Below, in pieces: positions 35,345-46,792 of a DNA stretch of 64,000 nt. The position numbers and the translations under genes were made by a program. Source of the stretch: Liquidambar formosana (Eukaryota > Streptophyta > Magnoliopsida > Saxifragales > Altingiaceae); contig CM077823.1 of assembly GCA_039720395.1 (NCBI GenBank), positions 4,950,909 through 5,014,908 of the forward strand, read 5' to 3'. Below the pieces are notes generated by a model. That model searched no databases and was not told where the DNA came from. It saw only the letters and a list, made by a program, of their open reading frames with translations. Every line of letters starts with the position of its first letter. Position 1 is the stretch's first letter.

Positions 35345-35612
35345 AAACGAGGGGACATGTCAGTTTTGTCTTAATGGAGAAAGATGAGAGAAAAATGAGA
35401 GACTTTTGTGTTCTATGAACGGAAAGCATGCTTTATACGTACCACTACTTTACCCCACTTTACCCACTTAAAAACCTCTCCTCGGCATACGAGTCGGCTA
35501 ACGCCACTCGGTTCACATACCTTTATCCTTGTAATACACTCTCGTCACTTTCTGCTTCTCCAACTTCTCTTTTGTTTTTGGGGACTGTGCTGCAGAGTCC
35601 TGAGTGCAAACG

Positions 35613-36833
35613 ATGAACAGCTCCGGGAAAAGAAACCTTGTGTCGGTGGAGCACTCACCGGCGGCAGAGTCAATCGCGGGCAACGAAGATCTGGTAAGAG
35701 AGATACTCTTACGTCTGCCAGTAAAGTCTCTCCTTAGATTCGAATCCGTATCGAAGAAATGGCTGTCTCTCATCTCCGATCCCCATTTCGCTCAGAGCTA
35801 CACCCACCACCATAACCCCAACTACGAACCCTCCGGCCTTTTGTTGAACAATCGGTTTTTTAGATGGCAGTTCATTCCTTTGGACGACGATGATCAGTCT
35901 AGGGTTAACCTCTTGTCTCAGGGTAGTGTTAAGTTTTTGTGTCCCGATGACCCAGGTTTCCGTATTTTACAGTCTTGCAATGGATTACTACTGTGTTCTC
36001 CTAGCCATTGTAAGAAACGTGATCCTTTCTTCGATTGTTACATCTATAATCCCACCACCAAAAAATACAGGTTTCATCGTTTCCTTAATCGTGAATTTGG
36101 GGCTACTTTGGTTGCTGTTAATATGGTCTTCGATCCTTCAAAATCATCTCACTACAAACTCATTTGTATTCGAGAGATGGACGAACCAAGATCGGAACCA
36201 AATTTTACCTATCGAATCGACATCTATTCCTCGGAGACTGACTATCTGAAACCCTCCTCCAACTCAGGGTCCCCTCTTACTATCACTGCACACCGATACG
36301 GTATATACTTTGACTGGCCAATCTACTGTAACGGCGCAATTCATTGGTATGGTGATGAAGGCGACACTTCCTTGTATTTCGATATCGATACAGAGTGCTT
36401 GAAAACAATGCCAATGCCTCCATCACGTCTTCGCGGTTGGTATTTCGGGGAGTCAAGGGGCCATTTGCATCTAATGGTGTATAACCTTCGCGAATACTGC
36501 CCAACAAAGTTTGACATCATGGAGTTGAAAGCGGATTATTCCGGATGGTTCGTAGCGTACCGTGTCGATCTTGATGCTGTAGCAATTACATACCCGGAAA
36601 TGAGATGCCGTAAATATGGTACATTTTCTGTACTGTGTGTTGTTCGAGCAGAAAAAGAGGAGGACTCAACACTGGTGATATGTGTACCTGGTAAAGCCAT
36701 CTCCTTTAATCTTCACGATAAGACATGGAAGGTGCTTTGTGATTTAGTGCCGAATCAAAATGCTCCTGCGACTATATATGACTATGGTTGGTTTGATGCC
36801 GATCAATACATTTTAGCCCTCTGCCATGTTTGA
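35613..36833 (+). CDS. F-box protein with FBA-type C-terminal domain (copy B)
   Basis: Single-exon gene, 406 aa from the ATG at 35613; the in-frame GTG at 35604 is ignored. The F-box (about residues 24-61) is identical to copy A, so SKP1 binding and SCF assembly are expected to be shared. Outside it about 24 codons differ by amino acid, against about 9 silent differences. A short block after KTMPMPP (SRLRGW in [11 protein letters not shown] region in A) has been rewritten. Copy B lacks the 7-residue insertion of A. FBA hallmarks are intact, including [25 protein letters not shown] and [13 protein letters not shown]. The frame is fully open, so I regard it as a functional gene candidate. Confidence 0.92.
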   Translation: MNSSGKRNLVSVEHSPAAESIAGNEDLVREILLRLPVKSLLRFESVSKKWLSLISDPHFAQSYTHHHNPNYEPSGLLLNNRFFRWQFIPLDDDDQSRVNLLSQGSVKFLCPDDPGFRILQSCNGLLLCSPSHCKKRDPFFDCYIYNPTTKKYRFHRFLNREFGATLVAVNMVFDPSKSSHYKLICIREMDEPRSEPNFTYRIDIYSSETDYLKPSSNSGSPLTITAHRYGIYFDWPIYCNGAIHWYGDEGDTSLYFDIDTECLKTMPMPPSRLRGWYFGESRGHLHLMVYNLREYCPTKFDIMELKADYSGWFVAYRVDLDAVAITYPEMRCRKYGTFSVLCVVRAEKEEDSTLVICVPGKAISFNLHDKTWKVLCDLVPNQNAPATIYDYGWFDADQYILALCHV

Positions 36834-38158
36834 GCATCTACCGTTTCTTTGGAATTGACCTGCCCATGCCCAGCCCTCTGTATTTTGGTGGTAAGAAGTG
36901 GAATATTTTATATATTTTTGCCTAAATATTGTGTGTACATATCTAAACTTGATGGTAGTAAGAAGCATTTTGGTCGCCTAGTTACCAGTTTCCGCTACTG
37001 AATTCAATATGTATGTTGAATGATGTTTGGTTTATAATATTGTAAATTATGGATTTCTAGTCATTTTGATGTTAGATGTCGATGTTATTAGGGGTATACT
37101 CCTTCCCTTTTCTAATTGCTATTTTTGAGATGTATTCTAGATGACATAACATTTCATGGTCATGCTTCCCTATTCTGCTGGTTGGTTTTATACAAGCTTA
37201 ATTATTATTAGTTTATGATTCTCCAATCAACTTGTGAATTTATTTCAATAACTGATTGGTTGTCTGCTTACATTTTTGTCCGTTACAGTTTGATTGTAAA
37301 AGTTGCATCGTTTGACACTGATAGTGAAACACAAAGTTCAACCACAATTGGTATCTGCCATCTCAAGTTCTTTAAAAAGCATAAGAAAACTTGGGATGCT
37401 GAATATTGACAAATAAAACATCGGTTCCAAATTTGAGGGGAATTTGGTTCTTGATGATAAGAGTAGGCCTTGTTTGTTTGTAGGAATGTAGATACTTGAT
37501 AGTGAGCCCTTTTCATTATAGTCTCAGCTTCCATTTGCTGTAAATAGTTAGAAACTTATCTGAGAAACCCATATTTGTGATATGATTTAGATTCATTAGT
37601 TTAAGGTTTTGAATAATTCTACAAGAAAGTACTTTAAAATATTTATGAAGCCATATAGCTTCATTAAGAAAAGTTTTAAGTGATTATTCGGGAATCTTAT
37701 ATTGATCCATCTAGTTGATAGTGAGGTCTAATTCTGTCTTTTTTCATGAGGTTGGATCAAATGACATTTTAAATTGCTTGAGTTTATTTCTGTCTTAGAT
37801 TTTGTTAGTAATCTTGGTGGTTGCGATTGGGATCCTTTGGGATATCATGGATATCTAATTTAGTCTCCTAGATCCAAGAATTTATCCTACTGAACTTCTG
37901 TTGTCAAGAGGGTTATTGTTTTAGCATTGGAGGGTAGTGCCAATTCTGGTCTTCTAGAGTAGTTGAGTGACTTTGGCCTCTGTGATTAAATTGCCCATAG
38001 CAGTTTATATATTTCCCTTGTCGGCTTCTGGTGACACATAATGATCGTGAGTTTACCCTGGGCCCAGGGCCTGGGCGGAAAAACTGTTTCAAAGTTTGTC
38101 ATATTGTCGTTGGCAGCAGTAATAATGGTGTTGCATTTCTGGTCAGGATGAAATTCTT
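36834..38158 (+). other. 3' flank of F-box B
   Basis: Collinear with the 3' flank of gene A, including the uninterrupted SINE target near 38159. A 33-bp stretch after 36910 is absent from A. No further gene. Confidence 0.6.
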
Positions 38159-38398
38159 CGATGTTGCTTTGATAAGTGGCTGGGTTTTCTTATTTTAGAG
38201 TCTTCTTCTCAGGGAGGATTTTTTTATTGGAGGTGATGGTGGTGGCTGAAGCAATAAATTGACTAAAATTTGAGCTGGCAGGTGAGGGTAAATAATGTTG
38301 GCGACTGCTAATTATGTTTTCTAAAAATACTAAAAAAATGTGGTATCCGTGGTTAGAGTACAAAGTTTGTCAGCAACATTCAAATATATCTACTCTAA

Positions 38399-38795
38399 GG
38401 CTATGTATGGATTGAGAGAAATGGAGAGAAGAGAAAAGAAAAGAAGATGAGGGAAGAGAAGAGAAAAGAACGTAATTTTCTCTCCACCCTGTTTAGTGAG
38501 TTAAAGAGAGAGTAGTCACAATTACATTATAACTCTTTTTAAATATTAAACAAAAGTTACATGGGGATATATTTGTCATTTCATTACTCACTTATTCCTT
38601 TTCTCTCCATTTATCTCCAAATCTCTCCAATTTGGGGAAAAAAGTAAAGGGCTCCATTTTCTCTTAATTTTTTCCCATTTCTCCCCATTTCCTTTCTCTT
38701 CCCTCCCAACTTAACAATCCAAACGAGGGAAATGGGGAGAAAATCATTTTCTCTTCTCTTCTCGTCTCTCCATTTCTCTCAATCCATACATAGCC
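38399..38795. mobile_element. TAA-flanked Tourist-like MITE, copy B ortholog
   Basis: It starts GGCTATGTATGGATTGAGAG and ends ATCCATACATAGCC with TAA on both sides (38396-38398, 38796-38798). It is the counterpart of 19258-19659. Left and right TIRs are closer to each other here (GGCTATG) than in A (GGCTGTG). Confidence 0.75.
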
Positions 38796-39329
38796 TAAGA
38801 AAGCTGATCTCTGGTGTCTCTTTGTTTAGCATCATGTAGAGGTGAGTTCTAGTTGTGTACATTGTGTGATTCCATAGAAGGCATGAAACCATCGATATGT
38901 AGGGAATCCTTTAAAAACATCGTCTTATGGTTTAGAATATTAAATTTATTTTCCATGGACACTGATGTCTCTGAATAATTTTTGTTTCATTGCTTAGTTG
39001 TTTCTTGTGTAGTTCTCACAAAGTACCTCATATTTTTCTCAGGATGCATTATAATGCGTCATATTCTCTAATGAAGCATATAATAGGGCACTCCGTAATT
39101 CTGTCATAGTGTCATCTATGAATATCCAGAACTGTTATACCACTTTCAATTTGAATTTTCCTTGCTCATTCTCTGTTGCCTGAAACATAAAAGACAAGTG
39201 GTGGAATGAAAAAATTGTTGTGGAGAATATAAAATGGGAGTGAATAGGCAACCTCAATGTTTGGGATGCGTAATCAATTCAATTAAAGCTTTGCTGTGAT
39301 ACGCTGGGCGTATGGGAAGGGTTTCAATT

Positions 39330-41067
39330 TTTTATTTTTTATTTTTTATTTTTTTCCTTTTTTAAGTTAAGGCTCTATTTGGTTTAAGGTTTTTATCAAG
39401 GAAAAAAAATAAAACATATAGAATTGTACTTTCCCTTATTTGGTTACAATGGAAAATTAGAATAATTAGAATAATTTTGGCTTGATATGATTGCATCTTT
39501 TCCTTTCATTTTTTTTCCCTCCTCTTTTTTTTCCTTAGTAGAATCCAGGAACCAAATAGAGGGTAAGTAAAATATGCATTAAACTGGAAAAAAATATAAA
39601 AAACAAGAATAAATAAGAACTGTATCAACAGACAAAAATAAAAAACCAAAACCCTCAGAAGAGCCTAATCTACTACCACCCACACACTTATCTAACAAGC
39701 ATGCCTCCATGATTGTTAAGAGGAAGGGATTCTAGGGTTAGAAAGCCTGCAAAAGCCATTGATAAGGGCCTATTTTGTCATAGCATGTGCTATACCGTTT
39801 GCAACTTTTGGAACCTGAACAAACGATGAAGAAGAAAGGAGTTTGCAACCTTTTTTTATGTATGATATCATCACCTCATAAGTCCACAAAAGTGGTTTAG
39901 TTGAGATGTGATGTTTAAGATAATAGCGAAAGCATCTCCCTCAAAAGTTGGTTTTTCCAGCTTTGTTCTAATGCGACCACCATTGCAAGCCTAACCGCCT
40001 TAGCTTCTATTACCTCAGGGTCCATGTCATCTGATTTTTCTGCTCACGCTCCCAAGCAAACTCCATATTGATTCTTTGCAATACATGCCGCATTTCCACC
40101 TGTATCACCCATAGCTGCATCGAAATTGATTTTAACAAATCCCATAAAAGGTTTTTCCCATACAGAGCAAGTAGGATTAACTTCTTCAGCTTGGTTGACG
40201 CCTGTAAAGTTGGCATCAGTCAATTCAGATGTCTTTTTGTCTATACAATAAGCAAGTCCTTCCACCTCCACCTATTTATCTTTATGAACAACCATCTTTC
40301 TACAACGCCACGTGTACTCAAAATAAAAAGCTTATCATGTCAAAAACACTTCTTCATTAGGTAGGGATAAGTTTAGATACTGGGAAGGGGACACAAAAGC
40401 TTTAAACCAGTCCATTATAGTCCACTTTGTCAATGTGTTTGTTCTCAAACCACATTTTGAATACAATATGCCTCTCGCAATTGGACATGTAAAAAAGATG
40501 TGCTCCATTGTTTCGATCTCTATATCACAAAAGGGGCAGCAAGGATTATCGATATGAAATCTAAAGGCTAGTTCACCTTGGGTAGGCATAGCTTTGGAAA
40601 AAATCGGCCATGAAAGCACTTTTAATCTTTTATGCAATTTTGATTTCCACAACTTCCATAGCCCTTCCTCACTTTGCTCGATCTGTCCCCATCTTTGTTT
40701 TTTATTAATGTAGTGTGCTGATTTGACCAAAAAGATACCTGATCTAGAAGCTACCCAAGCTAATTTATCTAGCTTGTTAATAGGGGTAGTGGAATATTCA
40801 TGACTGCCTTCGCTGTTGTTTCCTCAAAAATGTTGTTTATGCATGGTATTTGTTTTCCGTTTTCTTCATTGGTGATCAACGAGTTCTTCTACTATCGAAG
40901 GGAACTACTCGACATATTCTTTCAGAACCACTTTAAAATCCCTAGCAATGGGCACTCATGGATCAGTCCATATGTTGATTCCTTTACCATCTCCAACTAT
41001 GTAGCATGCCCCAGTTTTTATCAATTCTCGATAATCTAAAATTCCTTTGCAAGTGGGTGAGTTGGCA
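39330..41067 (-). mobile_element. 5'-truncated L1-type LINE insertion, absent from copy A
   Basis: Copy A is uninterrupted here (GAGGGTTTCTATTATTGC, about 20188). The insert is flanked by GGTTTCAATT (39320-39329) and GGTTTTAATT (41068-41077), a 10-bp TSD with one mismatch. The left end is T-rich, the complement of a poly-A tail. Minus-strand coding shows the end of RT (MNIPLPLLTSWISLAWVA, about 40750-40805), the zinc-binding domain (LWKLWKSKLHKRLKVLSW; CPFCDIEIETMEHIFFTC; 40335-40730) and the RNase H-like start (FMGFVKINFDAAMGDTGGNA, about 40080-40150). Frame breaks show it is inactive. Confidence 0.88.
39371..39563. mobile_element. Tourist-like MITE nested in the LINE
   Basis: TIRs GGCTCTATTTGGTTT and AACCAAATAGAGGG bound 193 bp with TAA on each side (39368-39370, 39564-39566). 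The terminal two bases do not pair, but the next twelve do. It sits inside the LINE 3' region, so it is younger than the LINE. Confidence 0.7.
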
Positions 41068-41960
41068 GGTTTTAATTAGTGCTGCTCCAAAGTGTTGATT
41101 TTCCTTACGTTAGCTATTTAACAACCAAATTCTATTTAATCTATGTTCTTCATTATTTAGCAAAATGTAATTTGAACTCCTAAAAGGCTTATTTATGTAG
41201 GGAAAGTCCTGTTTGGTTGTTGAATGGAGGAACCTAGAACATATTTTGGAATCTCAACCAACAAGGCTGAGAGAAGTTTGCCATAGGGGAATTGCTATCA
41301 AAGATATGGGATCTCCCACAATCAGGAGCCTCCATAACATGCATTTACTTGTCCGGAGGTTTTTTTTTTTTTTTTTTTTTTTTTTTGGCGGATGAAGCAA
41401 AGAGTATTGTTATAAACAAACAAGCACAAAAGTGTTTTGATCAGGAATTTCTAAGTGAAATTTCAAAGACAAATTCCACCTAAAAATTTCTTATCCAAAC
41501 ATAACATTGGGGCCTGTTTGGGCATCCAATTCAAAATTAAACAATACAAGAAATTTTACATAATATTAAAGACACAATTTATAATCTCGAATTAAAAAAT
41601 TCAAGAAAATGATGGTCATCATCACAAATAAAACTGAAAATTCAAAATAATAACATTTTGATCATGAATTTTTTAGAATTAATTCAAAATTGTTCGCATA
41701 CTATTTACAAACAACTTGATTTGTTTACAACCCTAGCCTACATGTTGACTTGCCTAGTAGGTACCATGAAGTGTCTATGATTTCAGACCTTCAAAAAATT
41801 TTCTATGCAGTTCCAAGCTGAAATGATGCCTTCTCTATTTTTTTATTATTATTATTATTTTTTTTTTTGGCAATAACCAATGATAAGTAGACAAATTTTA
41901 GTTTTGGGCTCCAAACAGAGCACAGGTTCGCCCAATTTCAAAGTAAAAGATTTCTTCAAA

Positions 41961-42582
41961 CTAGGGTGAGGAACATGCTACGCATGTGCTTAATGTTATT
42001 TGTTAGTTGGTCATGCTATATTTACGCTTTCAAAGGTAATGCTACATGTTACATTATTGCTTGTCAACTTGTTACAATCTGACTATCAACATGATACACA
42101 TTGACTACCAACTTGGTATCATTGCAATACTTATAATACCCTTCTAAAAAAAGCACATGTGTGGAAAAAAAAAGGGCAAATTGGTCATTATACTGTATAT
42201 GAACAATGCATCTACAGTAACATTATTGCTTGTCAACTTGCTACAAACTGCCTAACAACATGATACAAATTGACTACCAACTTGGTATCACTGCCCTATA
42301 ATACCCTTTAGAAAAAGCACATATATGAAAAAAAAGAAAAAAAAAAAAAAAAAAGAAGGCAAATGCTTCATTTTACTGTAGTTGAACAGTCCATCTACAG
42401 TAAGCAAGCTTCGTCTCTTGCTTGTCAACTTGCTCCAAACTGACTATCAACATGATACAAATTGACTCCCAACTTGGTATCATTGCAATACCTATAGTAA
42501 ACAAGGGCAAAACCGTCATTTTACTGTAGATGAACAGTGTTTCTACAGTAAACAAGCTTAGTCTCTTTTACTATACTGTTAG
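41961..42582 (-). mobile_element. Helitron-like insertion with internal tandem repeats, absent from copy A
   Basis: Copy A reads TTCTTCAAAATTGTAGG at 21136-21152, the uninterrupted site. Read on the minus strand the insert ends CACCCTAG, a CTRR terminus. It is preceded by the hairpin ACATGC-GTA-GCATGT (41974-41988 on +). Its 5' end reads TCTAACAG if one shared T is assigned to the element. No TSD or TIR is present, which fits rolling-circle elements. The target is T/T rather than the classical A/T, so this may be a variant type or a false match. Confidence 0.45.
42040..42560. repeat. Three diverged tandem units of about 170-180 bp
   Basis: Each unit contains GCTTGTCAACTTG, ATCAACATGATACA, CCAACTTGGTATCA and ends in a TCATTxTACTGTA..GAACAxT..TCTACAGTAA block. 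Unit starts are near 42050, 42228 and 42415. They lie wholly inside the copy B insertion. Confidence 0.8.
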
Positions 42583-42829
42583 AATTGTAGGAAAGAAAGG
42601 TATTGCAATTGTGCAAATCTCCAAGGCCTTCATACGTAATCTCTTTATATTGCCTTAAATGTTGGAGCAACTGCTTTCAAATTTGCCTAAAGGAGACACT
42701 TAATTGCCACTCCTAGGCTAGCACTCCTAATATCCATACAGGCAATGATCTTTATAAGAGTTGAAATGATAACCTCTGAAGAGCACACCCAAAATTTGAC
42801 CACTCAATTAACCCTGCAAGACCTAGCAT

Positions 42830-43290
42830 TAGCAACATTGTTTTTGAGTCAATAAACAACATTTAATTTAATTCTTACTAGGGTTTTCTTAACGTGTCCT
42901 AAGGGCACATGTTAAACTATAATTAATAACCTAGTCATTGCATGAAAAATTGTGTTTTTACAGTTTTTCAAGTATTTTCACATTTTTCCAAGTAACTTTT
43001 ACAATTTATAATGCATTTTCATCATTTTCAATGTAATGATTAGGTTATTAATTGCAACTTAACATGTGCCTTTAGGTAAAGGCACACATTAAAAAAACCC
43101 TTTTTAATATAGACTTGAAGTTTTGAACTTAATTTAATTGTAGCCCATAAACTTTATAAAACGTCTACTAGCATTAGCAGCATCCTCTTTGAGTCAATAA
43201 ACAACATTTAATTTAATTTTTAATATAGACTTGAAGTTTTAAACTCAATTTAACTGTAGCCCATAGACTTTATAAAACGTCTACGACTCT
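42830..43290. repeat. Local tandem duplication in copy B, one unit carrying a MITE
   Basis: The order GAGTCAATAAACAACATTTAA, then ATATAGACTTGAAGTTTT, then CTTTATAAAACGTCTAC occurs twice (about 42847-43170 and 43190-43285). Copy A has it once (about 21380-21470). The first unit is interrupted by the 226-bp MITE and the second is not. Confidence 0.8.
42878..43103. mobile_element. 226-bp MITE with TTA target duplication
   Basis: Inverted ends of about 70 bp: CTAGGGTTTTCTTAACGTGT at the left, ACACATTAAAAAAACCCTTT at the right. AATTAATAACCTAGTCATT and AATGATTAGGTTATTAATT are mirrored inside. TTA flanks it (42875-42877, 43104-43106). The second tandem unit and copy A are empty sites. A related fragment lies at 32.1-32.24 kb. 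Confidence 0.75.
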
Positions 43291-43559
43291 ACGCCTTAGT
43301 CAAAATGCTTTCTCGATAAACAATTGGAATATAGATGATGCCACTATCGTGGCAGACACTACTGCCAATATACAACAAAATGAATAATGTTATAACTTTT
43401 CGCATTAAAAATGAGAAAGCTAAAAATTAAAAAATTAAGGAAAATCCATTTCAAAAGAAGCTCTAAGCAAGGGAGGGCCATGTGAAGGAGAGAATTCGTG
43501 CTCCGGAATGTCCTCTTACCACCTCCCATTTGTTTCATTATATATGGGAAAAAGAAATA

Positions 43560-43685
43560 CGTTTTTCCATATTGACGCACTCACATGCAGGTTACATATG
43601 CGGAGTCGAAATCAAAATTTTTGCAAATTTTATATTTTATATTTTAATTTATTGGGATGTGATATGCCATTAGACTTAAGGGCAT
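43560..43685 (-). mobile_element. SINE shared with copy A
   Basis: Counterpart of the SINE at 21.8 kb. Box B complement GGAGTCGAAAT lies at about 43602-43612 and box A complement TGCCATTAGAC at about 43665-43675. An ATTTT-rich expansion separates them here, so the two copies have diverged. Confidence 0.5.
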
Positions 43686-43714
43686 TGGTGTTCGTAACTT
43701 CCTGGTTCATTTCC

Positions 43715-45097
43715 CATTTTTTCCTTCTTTTTTTTGCATCAACAAAATCGATAAAATGCAATAGTGATATATAAACATATTTTGTAGGATTAAGATCCCC
43801 TCTATTAACTGGATCGACCATCCAATAAAATCCGAACCATTGATATTTGGTAGGTTCCAAATATCAATTGCACTCCAAAACTCTTACCCGCGACTTATAT
43901 TTTGCGAAACCTTTTAGAAATTTAATGCTTCTTATACGATTCTGTCAAAACTGTAAGCAAATAAAACAAAATTGAAGCGAAACAAAATTTGGGCATTAAT
44001 AAACTTACAATCTACAAAAGTGTACACAAAAGTCTATTAAAACACAAACTGGTTAATTAAAGCTAGCATTTGACGCTATGTACGTTCTTAAGATAGATTT
44101 CACCCATCACTTGGTGTTTTGAATTACTCGGACATCTGCCTCCCAAGATACAATGATTTGCACCACACAAAAGAAACACAGCAATCTGTGTGTTTGGCAA
44201 GCCCACAATGCATTTATTCTTTCTGAACATGACTTTACAGACCCAAATGATGTGAAAATATTTACCTTTTGATTGTGTGCAAAATGCAAACTTATAAAGA
44301 CTTTGAAGTGACTTTCTAGAATAGTCAACAAACATGATGAACAGTGGTGTTTCATGAGACACGACAGTTCTGGATTAACAAACAAACTAACTAATGGTAA
44401 TAAATTTAAATTAGCAAAAATATTTGCTTAAAAAATAACACACATGGTTCAGTCTTATTTGACCCCACCCGATCCGGTGCGAGCGCGCATACGTGTTTTT
44501 GGTCCAAGCTCAATGTTGGCTAGATCTTCCTTCCTTCACAAAACTTGGGTGCCTCTTGGGGCTTAACCATAGGCCCAATGTATGTGAATATGAACTCAGA
44601 ATTCATAGTTTTCCAATTTAGGACAAGTTTTATTATCATTCTTCAAACAATACTTCAAGTGGTGACTTTAGAAAACAGTTTCTTATTCAACTTTAAATGA
44701 TTTTAGCCAATTAAATATTCGTTTTAATTTTCCACATGGAGATTAACAAATTCCAATATGAGCTCATCTCAAAATAAACATGGGACCCACATTAATAATT
44801 GGTCTAAATCTCTAACAAAACTAATTGATGGATTTAATTTGATTCACATGTACTCAAACATGCTAAAAATCAAGTTGATCAAAAAATAAGAGTTAATTCA
44901 TCTATAAATGTTTATAAATATTAATTTTGGATCAAAGAACAATCAGTTTAGGATTAACTTGAATTTTGGCATGGATCACATACACATGAGAGGGCTATCT
45001 AATCAACAATTGGTTTTAAAAATTAAGAGTTGTGGATAAGAATTTTGAAATGCAAAGTTACATAAAGCGTATTTGATATAAAAAGGACTATATATCA
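43715..45097. other. Non-coding copy B sequence
   Basis: Collinear with copy A from 21900 to about 24055, without the A solo LTR. No conserved reading frame. The empty site of the solo LTR is at about 44865-44878. Confidence 0.6.
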
Positions 45098-45123
45098 TTG
45101 AGGGGTTGCAATAGCCGCCTTCT
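45098..45123. other. Remnant right end of a foldback MITE at a deletion scar
   Basis: GAGGGGTTGCAATAGCCGCC followed by GAAAGAAAT equals the right TIR and TSD of the element at 25636-26049 in copy A. The rest of that element and about 1.97 kb of its left flank are missing. This is best explained by a deletion in B. Confidence 0.7.
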
Positions 45124-45882
45124 TGAAAGAAATGTGAAACTTTATACATTGTAACGCCAACCTTAGCTGCTGATGTGAGACCTTACGTCTTCAAACTTTT
45201 TTAAAAAAAATTTATTTTATTTGCATTTTTAAGTCGCCTACTGCCATTTTGATCCTTTTTGAATGTGGCTACGAATTGCATTTATAAGATCTGGCCAGTG
45301 AATTTACAGGAACGTTAAATGATGGTGTACGTAGCAGCTGTGATGGTCACATGGAGAATTAAGTGGATTGAATTCTATTGGAGTTCTTAGTTGACCACCA
45401 GCCCCCCAATAAACAAAAAAAAAAAAAAAAAAAAACAGGTGTTAGTTGACCTATTTCTTTGGGCCATCCGGTTTAATGGGTATCTTTTTTTTCTTTATTT
45501 TTTTTATAATTATATTTTATTTTTTATTTGCTATTGGAAGATGGAGGATTAATGGGCAAGAAATAACCAATTTCAATGGTTCGTAGTGAATGAAGAAAAC
45601 CCTTACCCACACACAAGAAGTAGCAAGAAATGAACATAATTCGCAAAAAGGGCACTAGCTTTCTTCTTCTTCATTTTTTTTTTTTTTTAAATATTAATGG
45701 TTAAAAAAAGGTGTACCTCATGTTGGATCATTCTAAATCTGTTCTTCATTCTTCCTAAGAAACTAAGCAAACCCAAAGCTTAGACATAAGTTAGGGAAAA
45801 AATCCCCTTCATTTTCTTTGACGAACGGCAACTACCCTCTATAGTCTCCGTACTTTTCTCTTACAACTTTTAATTTGCAACT

Positions 45883-45919
<37 letters not shown>

Positions 45920-46753
45920 AGGACTCTGTTAGGAATTTTTCTTAACCCAGGATCTTATGAGATATGAAAATAAAAACGGACAAATCAATATACAAAAAAA
46001 CACAAATTTATGTGGTTTGATAAAAGTTAGGATTTCACTGGTGGCTAAGTAGAGAAACTCGGTGAGATCCCACCACCGTTGGATGATGATTTGGACAGAT
46101 CATATCAAAAATTGAAAAAGTTGTCCATTAAGGTTATTTTGGTTATTTTAGTAACAGCTTTTTCAACTTTTAATTTAAACCGTCTAACCTATCATCCAAC
46201 GTAGTGGAGACCTCAGTATGGTGTCCAGTTTTCCCACCTCGACACTAAATCCAAACTCATTTGGTAAAACTCTCTCTATTTCATGAAGTCACTCAACTTT
46301 TACACTGTTTTCCGTAAAACAGAGATATTGGATGTTAAAACAACCACCCCGATTATATATATATATAAGTATGAAATAACTAAAAATTTGGCTAAATTAG
46401 ATCCGCGAAGTTAGTCCAGTAATCAATTCAAGTTCCACATTACCTAACAGACCCCAATGGCTAAGTTAGATGGGTAGTAACAAATGCAAAAGTAAGCCTT
46501 GTGTCTTTATCTCCTATTGGAATGGACGACTTTTACTACCTACGGATGGTGTGGTTGTGTGGGTATGCTAACCTTTGGTGGGACTGGCATGGCCAATGTG
46601 ATTGTGGTTTTGTGGCATTGTTGTGTTAGTCATAGGAATCATGCGACTGATTGATAACAAGTTAATGAGCCTCTTTCTGAGCTGCAGTTGGGATACTAGG
46701 ACGGCTATGAGGCTTGAATCCCTTTACTTGATTCAAATGGAAAAACAAATATA

Positions 46754-46792
<39 letters not shown>

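Noticed and set aside
16365..36833. S-locus F-box (SLF/SFB) assignment
   Set aside because: The fold class is similar, but no S-RNase or other pistil determinant lies in the window and the sequences alone cannot separate SLF from the large FBA family.
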